Assembly (NCBI GenBank): GCA_946481275.1
Contig: CAMLMV010000035.1
Coordinates: 1-64,000 of the forward strand
Origin: an uncultured Massilia sp.
GTDB taxonomy: Bacteria > Pseudomonadota > Gammaproteobacteria > Burkholderiales > Burkholderiaceae
DNA length: 64,000 bases
Direction of reading: 5' to 3'
The translations under genes and the position numbers were made by a program. The notes under the pieces were generated by a model that saw only the letters and a list, made by a program, of their open reading frames with translations, did not search any database and was not told where the DNA came from. Shown here piece by piece: positions 31,231 through 39,761 of the stretch (its first letter is position 1; every line of letters begins with the position of its first letter).

Positions 31231-32280
31231 ATGGGTAGTGAAACCAAGCAGGGCGACCGCCCGGCCGGCGGTGCGACCGTCTGGGACGTGGCGCAGAAGG
31301 CCGGCGTCTCCGCGATGACCGTGTCGCGCGTCATCAACGGTAACGCCAGCGTCAGCGACAAGACGCGGGAAAAGGTCAACCACGCCATCCAGGAACTGAA
31401 TTACCAGGTTAACGTGGCGGCGCGCGCGGCGCGCATCGGTACGCTGCGCGTCGGCCTGTTGTACAGCAACCCCAGCGCCGCGTTCCTCAGCGCCTTCCTC
31501 GTCGGCGCCCTCGGCGAATGCAGCCAGACGGGCGCCCACCTGATCCTCGAGAACTGCGACAACCTGCGCAGCCAGCGCAAGGCGATCGACCGCCTGATCG
31601 CCGACGGCGCCGACGGCATCCTCGTGCCGCCGCCGCTGTGCGACTCGAAGGCCGCGCTCAAGCAGCTGGCCGAGATGGGTATCCCGTCCGTGGCGGTCGC
31701 GACCGCGAAACCGTCGCCGCAGATGTCGGCCGTGCGCATCGACGACTACGAGGGCGCGCTCACGATGACGAAGCACCTGCTGGCGCTCGGCCACACGGAC
31801 ATCGGCTTCATCAAGGGCGACCCGGAGCACACGCCGGCCCAGCTGCGCTACCAGGCGTTCATCGACGCGATGCGCGAAGCGGGCCACCACGTCCCCGCCG
31901 AGCGGGTGGCGCAGGGCATGTTCACATACCGTTCGGGCCTGCTGGCGGCGCGCGAACTGCTGGCCCAGCCGACGCGCCCGACCGCGATCTTCGCCAGTAA
32001 CGACGACATGGCGGCCGCCGTTATCGCCGTCGCGCACGGATTGCACATGCAGGTGCCGGACGACATCGCCGTCTGCGGCTTCGACGACACGCCCGTCGCG
32101 ACGACCGTGTGGCCGGAACTGACGACGATCCACCAGCCGATCACGGAGATGGCGCGCAGCGCCGTCGCCCTGCTGGTGGAACACATCCGCGCGCGCCGCG
32201 CCGGCCAGTCGTACATGCCGCAGCACCGGCTGATGCCGTTTACGCTCGTCGAGCGCGAATCGACGGAAGCCCACGAGTAA
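31231..32280 (+). CDS. LacI-family regulator of the polysaccharide-utilisation regulon
   Basis: A 349-residue repressor. The N-terminal helix-turn-helix and hinge are clear (TVWDVAQKAGVSAMTVSRVI, then LNYQVNVAARAARIG). The periplasmic-binding-protein-like effector domain covers about residues 65-340, with SNDDMAAAVIAVAHGL and CGFDDTPVATTVWPELTTI. It is the only LacI-type gene in the window, and about eleven copies of a palindrome typical of LacI operators surround it and the catabolic genes, so it is the likely owner of that site. The effector is probably a uronate or unsaturated disaccharide derived from the polymer; this is inference. It ends 3 bp from the convergent GH88 gene. Confidence 0.92.
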   Translation: MGSETKQGDRPAGGATVWDVAQKAGVSAMTVSRVINGNASVSDKTREKVNHAIQELNYQVNVAARAARIGTLRVGLLYSNPSAAFLSAFLVGALGECSQTGAHLILENCDNLRSQRKAIDRLIADGADGILVPPPLCDSKAALKQLAEMGIPSVAVATAKPSPQMSAVRIDDYEGALTMTKHLLALGHTDIGFIKGDPEHTPAQLRYQAFIDAMREAGHHVPAERVAQGMFTYRSGLLAARELLAQPTRPTAIFASNDDMAAAVIAVAHGLHMQVPDDIAVCGFDDTPVATTVWPELTTIHQPITEMARSAVALLVEHIRARRAGQSYMPQHRLMPFTLVERESTEAHE

Positions 32281-32283
32281 CGG

Positions 32284-33486
32284 CTACCAGTATGGACGCC
32301 ACGTGCGGGTGAGCCGCACGAGGGCCTCCAGGTAGAAATAATCGCCCCAGATGCAGGCCTCGTCCACGCCGACGCCGTTCGGCTTGTGGTACACGCCGTG
32401 CTTCAGCAGGCCGCTGCCGGGCGTGCCGCTCGTGTCGGCGTAGTCGCCCGCGAGCGTCAGTACCGTGCCGGCCGCCGCGCGTTCGTAGGCCGTGCGCAGC
32501 GGGTCGGCCAGCGGCAGGTTGCGCGCCAGTTCCAGCAGCCCGCACGCGGCGATGGCGGCGCCCGAGCTGTCGCGCGGCTCCGGTCCGGATGTAAACACCA
32601 GGTCCCAATAGCAGATGCCGTCCGCCGGCAGGCGGTTCAGGTAGTAGTTGGCCAGCACCTTCGCCAGGTCGACGAGGCGGCCGTCGCCGTTGTGGCGGTA
32701 GACGAGCGGGAAGCCCGAGATGCCCCATGCCTGCCCGCGCGCCCAGCACGAATCGTCCGCATGGCCCTGGTGCGTCTTGCCGTGCAGCGGCGCGCCGCTG
32801 GCCGGGTCGAAGAAGAAGGTGTGGAACGTGGAACCGTCCGGGCGCACGATGTGGCGCGCGGCCGCCTCGATGTGGCGGTCGGCCGCCGCGCGGAACGCCG
32901 GGTCGCCGGTAAAATCGCTCGCCCAGTACAGCAGCGGCAGGTTCAGGTTGCAGTCGATGATCATGCGGCCGCGCTGGGCCGGGTCGGACAATTCTCCCCA
33001 CGCCTGGATGATCCCGGCGCCGGGCAGGTAGCGCTCCAGCAGCAGGCGCGCGGCGCCGAGGGCCGCTTCGGCCGCCAGCGGTTCGCCCGTGAGCTGGTAA
33101 CCGGCCACGCACGAGAGGCTGTACAGGAACCCCAGGTCGTGGTGGTTGACGTTGATGCGGTCGCGCTGGCGCGCGTGGAAGCTGGCCACCTGGCGCAAGC
33201 CGGCGTCGCGGTAGCGCGCGGCGCCCGTCAGTTCGTACGCCAGCCACAGCATGCCGGTCCAGAAACCGTTCGTCCATTCCGTGTTGTCCATCGCCTGGTA
33301 GACGCCGCCCTGCGACGACGGCATCGGGAACGCGTCGCCGAAGTGATCCAGGTTGCGGTCGACGGTGGCCAGCGCGCGGGCGATCGCACGGTCGATGGCG
33401 GCCCTGTCGATACCGCGGTTCCAGTGGGCCGGCAGCGCGCCGGTGTTCAGCGGCTCGAGCGCGGCCGCGTTCAGGGGTGGGGTCAT
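32284..33486 (-). CDS. GH88 unsaturated glucuronyl hydrolase (cytoplasmic)
   Basis: A 400-residue alpha/alpha-barrel enzyme with no signal peptide. GH88 enzymes hydrate the 4,5 double bond left by polysaccharide lyases and so release the unsaturated uronate, which rearranges to 5-dehydro-4-deoxy-glucuronate. The two essential aspartates of the Bacillus enzyme (Asp88, Asp149) match Asp117 (NHHDLGF) and Asp178 (IIDCNLN), with the same 61-residue spacing. It is the last gene of the eight-gene operon, 16 bp after the symporter. Its product is the substrate for KduI in the same operon. GH105 is the nearest alternative, but the HHDLGF and IIDCN pattern favours GH88. Confidence 0.9.
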   Translation of the reverse strand: MTPPLNAAALEPLNTGALPAHWNRGIDRAAIDRAIARALATVDRNLDHFGDAFPMPSSQGGVYQAMDNTEWTNGFWTGMLWLAYELTGAARYRDAGLRQVASFHARQRDRINVNHHDLGFLYSLSCVAGYQLTGEPLAAEAALGAARLLLERYLPGAGIIQAWGELSDPAQRGRMIIDCNLNLPLLYWASDFTGDPAFRAAADRHIEAAARHIVRPDGSTFHTFFFDPASGAPLHGKTHQGHADDSCWARGQAWGISGFPLVYRHNGDGRLVDLAKVLANYYLNRLPADGICYWDLVFTSGPEPRDSSGAAIAACGLLELARNLPLADPLRTAYERAAAGTVLTLAGDYADTSGTPGSGLLKHGVYHKPNGVGVDEACIWGDYFYLEALVRLTRTWRPYW

Positions 33487-33502
33487 GCTTGCTCCTTGTG
33501 GA

Positions 33503-34744
33503 TCATTTTGCGGGTTCTGCGAGCGGTGCCGTTTCCAATGCCGCGGTTTCCGGCGGCGTCGGCAGCAGGAACACGGCGGACAGGATGAGGAAGACGAGGC
33601 CCAGGCCCGCCAGGATCAGGTAGGTCGCGGAAAAACCGATCCGGTCGTAGCCGATGCCCGCCAGCGACGACAGCGCGAAGATGCCGATCGAGTGGCCGAA
33701 GCTCACGCCGACCATGTAGACGGTCGACGCGAGACGATTGTCGAAGTGGCGCGCGATGTAGCGGAACAGCGAGACGGCGAGGATCGGCAGTTCCACCGAG
33801 TGCAGCAGCTTCATCGCGGAAATCGAGAGGGGACCGACGGCGAGGCCGGATCCGGCGATCCGCACGAGCATGATGGAGCCGGCCAGCAGCAGGCCGTTCT
33901 TCGCGCCGATGCGGCGGACGAGCAGGGGCGCGAGGAACAGGCCGCCCGCTTCCAGGAAGATCTGCGCCGAGTTCAGGTAGCCGAACATCGCGACGCCCGT
34001 CTTCGGGTCGGGGAACAGCGACGCGAAATAGCGCGAGAACTGCTGGTCGAACACGAGGTACAGATTCGTCACGCCCAGCACGAACACCATGAAGCGCCAG
34101 AAGCCGGGCATGGCCAGCAGCGCGAACGCGTCGGCGAGCTTGACGCCTTCCTTGCCGCGTACGCCCGCGTCGACCGGGCCCGCGCGGGTCACGGCGAGCA
34201 GCGCGAGCATCACGCCGCCCGCCAGCGACGCCAGCGCGAAATTGATGCCCGGGTCGACGTTGTAGATGCGGCCGCTGAATGCGGCGGCGCTGGCGAAACC
34301 CAGCGATCCCCACAGCCTCACACGGCTGTACTCGAAGCCGTCGCGCCGGCCGATGCGGTCGACGTACGATTCGATCGCGTAGCTGCCGGCATTGAACGTG
34401 ATGCCGAGGTACAGCCCGCCCACGGCGGCGCCCAGCAGGATGTTCGTCTTCAGCAGCGGGGCGTACAGGAACGGGAAGAACAGGCCGGACAGGGCGACGA
34501 GCGCCGCGACCGTCCACAGGATGTTGCGGCGGGTGCCCACGCGGTCCGACACGAAGCCGTAGATCGGCTGCGAGCACATCGCGGCGAAGGCGTTGGCCGC
34601 GAAGACGATGCCCGCCTCGGTGCCCGACAGCTTGAGCGTCTGCCCCAGCCAGACGGCGAGCAGGGAGATGCTCATCGCCTGGGCGAAGAAATAGATGTAG
34701 ACGAAGCCGCACAGGAAGCGGAATTGCGATGTGCGCGTTGCCAT
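33503..34744 (-). CDS. LacY-family (oligosaccharide:H+ symporter) MFS transporter
   Basis: A 413-residue inner-membrane protein with twelve predicted hydrophobic segments. Signatures of the LacY/RafB/CscB family are clear: EYSRVRLWGSLGFA matches the E126/R144 region of LacY, and LVFDQQFSRYFASLF matches the VFDQQF stretch. The short loop DRVGTRRNI is the usual MFS motif between helices 2 and 3. This family imports disaccharides and trisaccharides with a proton. In this operon the likely cargo is the lyase-generated unsaturated disaccharide, which GH88 then splits in the cytoplasm. It sits 12 bp after the PfkB gene. Confidence 0.9.
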   Translation of the reverse strand: MATRTSQFRFLCGFVYIYFFAQAMSISLLAVWLGQTLKLSGTEAGIVFAANAFAAMCSQPIYGFVSDRVGTRRNILWTVAALVALSGLFFPFLYAPLLKTNILLGAAVGGLYLGITFNAGSYAIESYVDRIGRRDGFEYSRVRLWGSLGFASAAAFSGRIYNVDPGINFALASLAGGVMLALLAVTRAGPVDAGVRGKEGVKLADAFALLAMPGFWRFMVFVLGVTNLYLVFDQQFSRYFASLFPDPKTGVAMFGYLNSAQIFLEAGGLFLAPLLVRRIGAKNGLLLAGSIMLVRIAGSGLAVGPLSISAMKLLHSVELPILAVSLFRYIARHFDNRLASTVYMVGVSFGHSIGIFALSSLAGIGYDRIGFSATYLILAGLGLVFLILSAVFLLPTPPETAALETAPLAEPAK

Positions 34745-34756
34745 GGTGTCTCCTGG

Positions 34757-35737
34757 TTATCGTTGTAATGCCGTGCCGAAATACTGTTGGCCGGACGCCG
34801 GGAAGTCAAGGGCATCGTCCCGGCGGACGGGGATGGTGTCCGCCAGCGCGAGCACGGCATCCAGTGCCGGCGGCTGCGCGCCCGCTGCCTGGCAGGCCGC
34901 GGTACCGGCGGCGACGGCGAAACGCACATGGCTGCCGCCGGCCCGCTCCGGCCACGTCATGAGGCTGTACAGCAGGCCGCCGATGCTCGCATCGCCCGCG
35001 CCCACCGTGTCGACGACGTCCACGGCGGGTGCGGCCGCGTGCCAGGTGCCGTCGGGCCGCACGAGGCGGGCGCCGTCGCCGCCGCGCGTGAACAAATACG
35101 TCGCGGCCGGGTTCATGGCGCGCAGCGCCGCGAAGGCCGCGTCGGTGTCATCGTGGCGGAACAGGCCGCGCACGTCTTCGTCGGACACCTTGACGACGTC
35201 CGCCAGGCCGACCATCGTGCGCAGCGTGTCGTCATAGCGCCCGTCCATCAGCGCGCGGAAGTTCGGGTCGTAGCTGATCTTCGTGCCGCGCAGTTTCAGG
35301 TCGCAGGCCAGCGCCACCAGCGTGGCCGCCAGCGGTTCGCGCGCGAGGCTGATGCCGCCGAAGTGGACCCACGCGGCGCTGTCCTGCCATCCGGCCGGCA
35401 GGCGGTCCGGATCGAAGTGCAGGTCGGCGCTGTCGGTGCCGATGAAGAAGTAGCTCGGCGGATGGCGTTCGTGCACGACGGCCAGCAATGGCGGGCGGTC
35501 GACCTGCTGCAGGAAGCCGGGATGGAGTCCCGCGGCCGCGTTGGCGGCGGCGAGTTCCAGGCCGAACACGTCGCGGCTGACGGCGCCCGCGAACGCGCTC
35601 GGAATGCCGAGGCGGGCGACGACGCGGGCCACGTTCCACGTCGAGCCGCCGGTCTGGCTCGTCCACGTGCCGGGGCCCGTCGCGAGCAGGTCCGTCAGGG
35701 CCTCGCCGGCCGCGACGAAACGGGGCAGCGCGCTCAT
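34757..35737 (-). CDS. PfkB-family sugar kinase, probably fructokinase
   Basis: A 326-residue ribokinase-fold enzyme. The N-terminal substrate segment is AAGEALTDLLATGPGTWTSQTGGSTWN and the catalytic/anion-hole motif is DTVGAGDASIGG. The overall pattern is like bacterial fructokinases. It starts within the stop codon of the AGE isomerase gene (ATGA, 35737-35734), so the two are coupled. If the isomerase makes fructose from mannose, this kinase would give fructose-6-phosphate. The window has a second, distinct PfkB kinase (KdgK), which supports different substrates for the two. Specificity rests on context. Confidence 0.85.
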   Translation of the reverse strand: MSALPRFVAAGEALTDLLATGPGTWTSQTGGSTWNVARVVARLGIPSAFAGAVSRDVFGLELAAANAAAGLHPGFLQQVDRPPLLAVVHERHPPSYFFIGTDSADLHFDPDRLPAGWQDSAAWVHFGGISLAREPLAATLVALACDLKLRGTKISYDPNFRALMDGRYDDTLRTMVGLADVVKVSDEDVRGLFRHDDTDAAFAALRAMNPAATYLFTRGGDGARLVRPDGTWHAAAPAVDVVDTVGAGDASIGGLLYSLMTWPERAGGSHVRFAVAAGTAACQAAGAQPPALDAVLALADTIPVRRDDALDFPASGQQYFGTALQR

Positions 35738-36948
35738 AAGGCCGCCGCCAGCGCGTGCAGCACGTCGTAGCAGGCGCCCATCGTGTGGTAATCGGTCTTG
35801 CCGGCCGGGCTTTTTTCGTCGGTCAGCTTGCGGTTGTCCTGGCTGAGGATGCGGTACCAGGCGCCGTGGTCGTGGTCGACGAAGTGCGCCCAGCTGTATG
35901 CCCAGATGCGGTCGTACCAGTCCCAGTAGGCCGGATTCCCGGTGCGCACGGCCAGCAGCGCGGCGGCCGCGAAGCTTTCGGCCTGCACCCAGAAATACTT
36001 GTCGCCGTCGCAGATGCTGCCGTCCGGGGCATAGCCGTAGCAGATGCCGCCGTGCTCCGCGTCCCACGCGCGCAGCAGCGCCGCGTCGAACAGCTGGACC
36101 GCGCGGGGCGCGAGCCATTCGGCGTCGCCCGCCAGGTGCGCGCGGTGGCGTTCCAGCAGCAGCAGGAGCTTCGCCCATTCCGTCAGGTGGCCGGGCTGGT
36201 AGCCCCAGGGCCGGAAGATGTTCGTTTTGTCGTCGCGGTTGTAGTCCCAGTCAACCGACCAGTCGGCGCGGTAGTGCTCCCACACGAAGCCTTCCGCCAG
36301 CGCGGCCTGGCGCAGCGTGATGTTGCGGGCCAGCGTCTCGGCGCGGTGCAGGTAGCGGACCTCTCCCGTCGCCTCGTACGCCGCCAGCATCGCTTCGCAC
36401 GAATGCATGTTGGCGTTCTGGCCGCGGTACGCGTCCAGCACCGACCAGTCGGCGCTGGCCTGGTCCGCGTACAGGCCGTGCGCGGGCTCCCAGAAGCGCG
36501 CCTCCATCAGGTCGTACGTTTCGGCGAGGTAGGCGCGCGCTTCCGGCACGCCCGCGCGCAGCGCGTGCGCATACGCCAGCATGACGAAGGCGAGGCCGTA
36601 GCAGTGGTTGTCGCCGTCGAGGAGTTCCTTGCGGCCCCCGTTCCACGCGAGTTGCCAGGCGTAGCCGCCCGTGCCGGGGTCGCGATGGACGTCGCGCAGG
36701 AAGGCGACGCCGTGGCGCACGGCCGCGAGGTAATCCTGGTTGCCAAAGCGCCGGTACGCCATCGCGTAGTTGAAGACGAAGCGCGTACTGCTGACGAGGT
36801 GGCGCGTCGTGCGGTCGTACACCGTGCCGTCGTCGCGGAAGAAGTGGTAAAAGCCGCCGCTGGGGTCGATCGAGCGCGGATGATAAAACCGCATCGTGTG
36901 GGCGATGTGGTCGAGCAGGAAGCCGGGAGAACGGAAATCGGGTGCCAT
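35734..36948 (-). CDS. AGE-family isomerase, probable D-mannose isomerase
   Basis: A 404-residue alpha/alpha-barrel protein of the N-acylglucosamine 2-epimerase superfamily. Visible conserved segments are DPSGGFYHFFRDDGTVYD, TRHLVSSTRFVFNYAMAYR, FRPWGYQPGHLTEWAKLLL, KYFWVQAESFAAAALLA and TDYHTMGACYD, which carry the barrel histidines and glutamates. The pattern fits the cofactor-free mannose isomerases that interconvert mannose and fructose; cellobiose epimerase and GlcNAc epimerase are less likely. It is followed directly by a PfkB kinase, making a mannose to fructose to fructose-6-phosphate route. Start set at MAPDFRSP, 11 bp after the preceding gene. Confidence 0.82.
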   Translation of the reverse strand: MAPDFRSPGFLLDHIAHTMRFYHPRSIDPSGGFYHFFRDDGTVYDRTTRHLVSSTRFVFNYAMAYRRFGNQDYLAAVRHGVAFLRDVHRDPGTGGYAWQLAWNGGRKELLDGDNHCYGLAFVMLAYAHALRAGVPEARAYLAETYDLMEARFWEPAHGLYADQASADWSVLDAYRGQNANMHSCEAMLAAYEATGEVRYLHRAETLARNITLRQAALAEGFVWEHYRADWSVDWDYNRDDKTNIFRPWGYQPGHLTEWAKLLLLLERHRAHLAGDAEWLAPRAVQLFDAALLRAWDAEHGGICYGYAPDGSICDGDKYFWVQAESFAAAALLAVRTGNPAYWDWYDRIWAYSWAHFVDHDHGAWYRILSQDNRKLTDEKSPAGKTDYHTMGACYDVLHALAAAL

Positions 36949-36959
36949 GGCGCGGTTCT

Positions 36960-37985
36960 CTATCGTTGGGTTGGAAGGGACGGTTGGGGCCAGGCCGCGA
37001 TGCGGTAACGGGTTTCCCACGGCGCGTCCGGGGCGATGGCGATCCCGAGCCGGTCCGCCAGCGGATGGTCCGCGGGCGCCGTCGCGACGCGGCCCAGGTC
37101 GAACAGGCTGTTCACGGGTTCGGCGCCCAGTGCGAGATGGCTGCTCATCCACGGAAAGTGGATGCGGCCGCCGTTGCTCACCCACAGCAGCAGGTCGGGC
37201 AGCTGCGCCGTGTCCCACCACAGGCCGACGCAGGCGTCGTAATCGAGGTAGTGCAGGGCGATCGGCGCGGCGCCGTCCTTGCCGCCGATCGCGCGCACCT
37301 GCAGCAGTTCCTCGGCCGGCGCGGAGAACGGCAGGTGCGCGAGATCGATGGGACCGTCGACGCCGGCCAGGCTGTCCAGCGACGCCGAGCGCGTGTCGGA
37401 CAGCAGCCGCGACACCGCGCCGGCCGGCTGGGCCGGATAGCTGTGGATGCCGTCGTGCGGCCCGAGCACGACCCGCACGCGTCCCGGCGCCGGCGGCAGG
37501 CGGAACGTCGGATGCAGGCCGGCGGGCACGCGCGCCGGACGGCGGGCCCATACGCGCAACGTGATGTCGACGGCGGGGCCATGTGGATCGGCCGCGATCT
37601 CGCGTTCGATGTGCTCGATCGGCGAGTCGGACGGATAGTCGATGGCCAGGTGGATGCGCGTGTCGCTTGCGGATACGCAGCGCCAGTGATGGTTCGCCGC
37701 GTAGCCGTGGTTCCACGCATCCTCGGGTGCGTGCGTGCGCCACGTGGCGGGCAGGCCGTGCGGCGGTTCCGTGCAGCCGAAGGGCAGGCAGGGCCATTCG
37801 CCGCGCAGGCGCCGCATGATGCCGGGCAGGCTCCCGGCGCGCGTCATGCCGGCCCAGGGCGCGACGTGCATGATCTCCAGTTCGCGCTCGTCGCCGATGC
37901 GCAGGCTCAGGGGACCGAGCATCGCGCCGAGCGATTGCACGTCCGCGCTGCCGTGGTCCCAGGCGAGACGCCAGCTATCGGTCAT
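36960..37985 (-). CDS. Aldose-1-epimerase-like protein of the uronate operon
   Basis: A 341-residue protein of unknown specificity. The order of segments (IMHVAPWAGM, FGCTEPPHG, HGYAANHHW, PAGLHPTFRLP, LWVSNGGRIHFPWMSSHLALGAEPVNSLFDL) resembles the galactose mutarotase-like beta-sandwich, in which histidines and a late glutamate (here GAEPV) interconvert anomers. No exact family can be named from sequence. It lies 15 bp after kdgK and 11 bp before the AGE isomerase, so it is inside the operon. A role in anomerising the sugar handed to the isomerase or released by GH88 is plausible. No signal peptide. Confidence 0.65.
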   Translation of the reverse strand: MTDSWRLAWDHGSADVQSLGAMLGPLSLRIGDERELEIMHVAPWAGMTRAGSLPGIMRRLRGEWPCLPFGCTEPPHGLPATWRTHAPEDAWNHGYAANHHWRCVSASDTRIHLAIDYPSDSPIEHIEREIAADPHGPAVDITLRVWARRPARVPAGLHPTFRLPPAPGRVRVVLGPHDGIHSYPAQPAGAVSRLLSDTRSASLDSLAGVDGPIDLAHLPFSAPAEELLQVRAIGGKDGAAPIALHYLDYDACVGLWWDTAQLPDLLLWVSNGGRIHFPWMSSHLALGAEPVNSLFDLGRVATAPADHPLADRLGIAIAPDAPWETRYRIAAWPQPSLPTQR

Positions 37986-38000
37986 GCGGACCTCCCCGCC

Positions 38001-38999
38001 TCAAATCCGGCCATCGAATGCTCCGGTGGGCACAGGGTCGGCGTCGCGCGTGATCGCATGCTTCATGGCGGCGGCGGCCAGCGCGAATCCGGCCACGTCC
38101 GCGGGCGCCATGCCGGTCTGCAGTCCGTGCAGGACGCCGGCCGCGAAGGCGTCCCCCGTACCGATGCGGTCGACGATGCCGGACAGCCGGTAGCTCCCGC
38201 CCGTCACGGACGCCGCGCGGGTGTGCAGGACGGCCGACAGCTCGTGCTCGTTCGCGCCGTGGTGCACGCGGCGCGTCCACGCCAGCAGTTCCAAGTGGGG
38301 GAACGCGGCGAACGCGACCCGCGCCGCCTCCTGTTCGCGCGTGGTGTCCATCAGTTCGGGACGGTCGAGCACGAGGGCGATGTCGCGCGGTGCGGCGCAC
38401 AGGACGTCGGCCATGCGCATCGCTTCCAGCAGCAGCGGCACGCCGTCCTGGCCGCGTTCGGCCCCCGGCATGCCCGCCGTGCCGTCGAACGCAACGCGCA
38501 CGCCGGCGGCGCGGGCGGCCCGCATCGCCGCGAGCACGGCCTGGGCGGGACCGTCGCCGACGGCCGGCGCGATGCCCGACACGTGCAGCCAGCCGGCGCC
38601 GTCCAGCAGCGCGGGCCAGTCGTACAGGCCGGGATCGGCCAGGGCGTACGCGGAGCCGGCGCGGTCGTAGATCGTCTCGGAGGGGCGCGCGGCGGTGCCC
38701 GGCGTGATGAAGTACAGTCCCATGCGGCCGGGGCGCAGGCGGATGCCGGACGTGTCCACGCCGTGTGCGCGCAGGCTGTCGAGCGCGGCGCGGCCGAGGG
38801 AGTTGTCGGGCAGGACGCTGACCATCGCGGTACGGTGTCCGAGCAGCGCGAGCGCGACGGCAACGTTCGCTTCCGCACCGCCCGCGCAGGCGTCCAGCGC
38901 GGGCGTCTGCAGCAGCATGCGGCCCGGCGGGGCGGCGAGGCGCAGCAGGATCTCGCCGAAGCAGACGATGCGGCCGGCCATGTCGGGACGGGCGCTCAT
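38001..38999 (-). CDS. kdgK: 2-dehydro-3-deoxygluconokinase
   Basis: A 332-residue PfkB-family kinase that phosphorylates 2-dehydro-3-deoxygluconate (KDG) to KDPG. It opens with IVCFGEILLRL and GGAEANVAVALALLG, as KdgK proteins do, and has YDRAGSAYAL and the catalytic loop DRIGTGDAFAAGVLHG. The start overlaps the kduD stop (ATGA, 38999-38996). With kduI and kduD it forms the standard route from unsaturated uronate to KDPG. The KDPG aldolase Eda is not in this window and must be encoded elsewhere. Confidence 0.9.
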   Translation of the reverse strand: MSARPDMAGRIVCFGEILLRLAAPPGRMLLQTPALDACAGGAEANVAVALALLGHRTAMVSVLPDNSLGRAALDSLRAHGVDTSGIRLRPGRMGLYFITPGTAARPSETIYDRAGSAYALADPGLYDWPALLDGAGWLHVSGIAPAVGDGPAQAVLAAMRAARAAGVRVAFDGTAGMPGAERGQDGVPLLLEAMRMADVLCAAPRDIALVLDRPELMDTTREQEAARVAFAAFPHLELLAWTRRVHHGANEHELSAVLHTRAASVTGGSYRLSGIVDRIGTGDAFAAGVLHGLQTGMAPADVAGFALAAAAMKHAITRDADPVPTGAFDGRI

Positions 39000-39751
39000 C
39001 GGGCCAGCCAGCCGCCGTCCACGGGCAGCACGATGCCGTGGACGTAATCGCTGGCGCGGCTGGCCAGGAACACGGCGGCGCCGGCCAGGTCGCCCGGTTG
39101 GCCCCAGCGGCCGGCGGGAATGCGCGCGAGGATGGCCGGCTCGCGCACGGGATCGGCGCGCAGTGCCGCCGTGTTGTTCGTGTCGAAGTAGCCGGGCGCG
39201 ATGGCGTTGACATTGATGCCCTGCGCGGCCCATTCGTTGGCCAGCGCGCGCGTGAGGCCCGCGACGGCGCTCTTGCTCGCCGCGTAGGCCGGCACGCGGA
39301 TGCCGCCCTGGAACGACAGCAGCGAGGCGATGTTGACGATCTTGCCGCCGCCGTGCGCCGCCATGTGGCGCGCCGCGGCCTGCGCCAGGAAGAACACGGA
39401 TTTCAGGTTGGTGTCGATGACGGCGTCCCAGTCCGCCTCCTCGACGTCGAGGCTGTCGGCGCGGCGGATGATGCCGGCATTGTTGACGACGATGTCGAGC
39501 CGGCCGTTCAGGGCGATGGCGGCGTCGACGACGTCGCGCACGGGCGCCGTGGACGTCAGGTCCGCGCGCACGTCGAGAAAGCGGCGGCCGAGCGCACGGA
39601 CTTGCGCGGCCGTGTCGTCGGCGGGACTGCGCCCGGTCGCGACGACGTCGGCACCGGCCGCGGCCAGCGCGATGGCGATGCCCTGGCCGAGGCCCGTGTT
39701 GGCGCCCGTGACGAGCGCCGTGCGGCCGGCGAGGTTGAACAGGTCGAGCAT
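38996..39751 (-). CDS. kduD: 2-dehydro-3-deoxy-D-gluconate 5-dehydrogenase
   Basis: A 251-residue classical SDR. TGANTGLGQGIA (15-26) binds the cofactor; catalytic Ser143, Tyr156 and Lys160 (YAASK) are present; NNAGIIRRADS and GYFDTNNTAALR are KduD signatures. It reduces 2,5-diketo-3-deoxygluconate to KDG with NAD(P)H. Placed 10 bp after kduI and overlapping kdgK, it lies in the correct pathway order. Confidence 0.93.
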   Translation of the reverse strand: MLDLFNLAGRTALVTGANTGLGQGIAIALAAAGADVVATGRSPADDTAAQVRALGRRFLDVRADLTSTAPVRDVVDAAIALNGRLDIVVNNAGIIRRADSLDVEEADWDAVIDTNLKSVFFLAQAAARHMAAHGGGKIVNIASLLSFQGGIRVPAYAASKSAVAGLTRALANEWAAQGINVNAIAPGYFDTNNTAALRADPVREPAILARIPAGRWGQPGDLAGAAVFLASRASDYVHGIVLPVDGGWLAR

Positions 39752-39761
39752 GGGATATCCC

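Noticed and set aside
34754..34770. GTTATCGTTGTA at the PfkB stop/symporter start as an operator
   Set aside because: Only 8 of 12 matches, only one half-site, and it overlaps coding sequence inside an operon.
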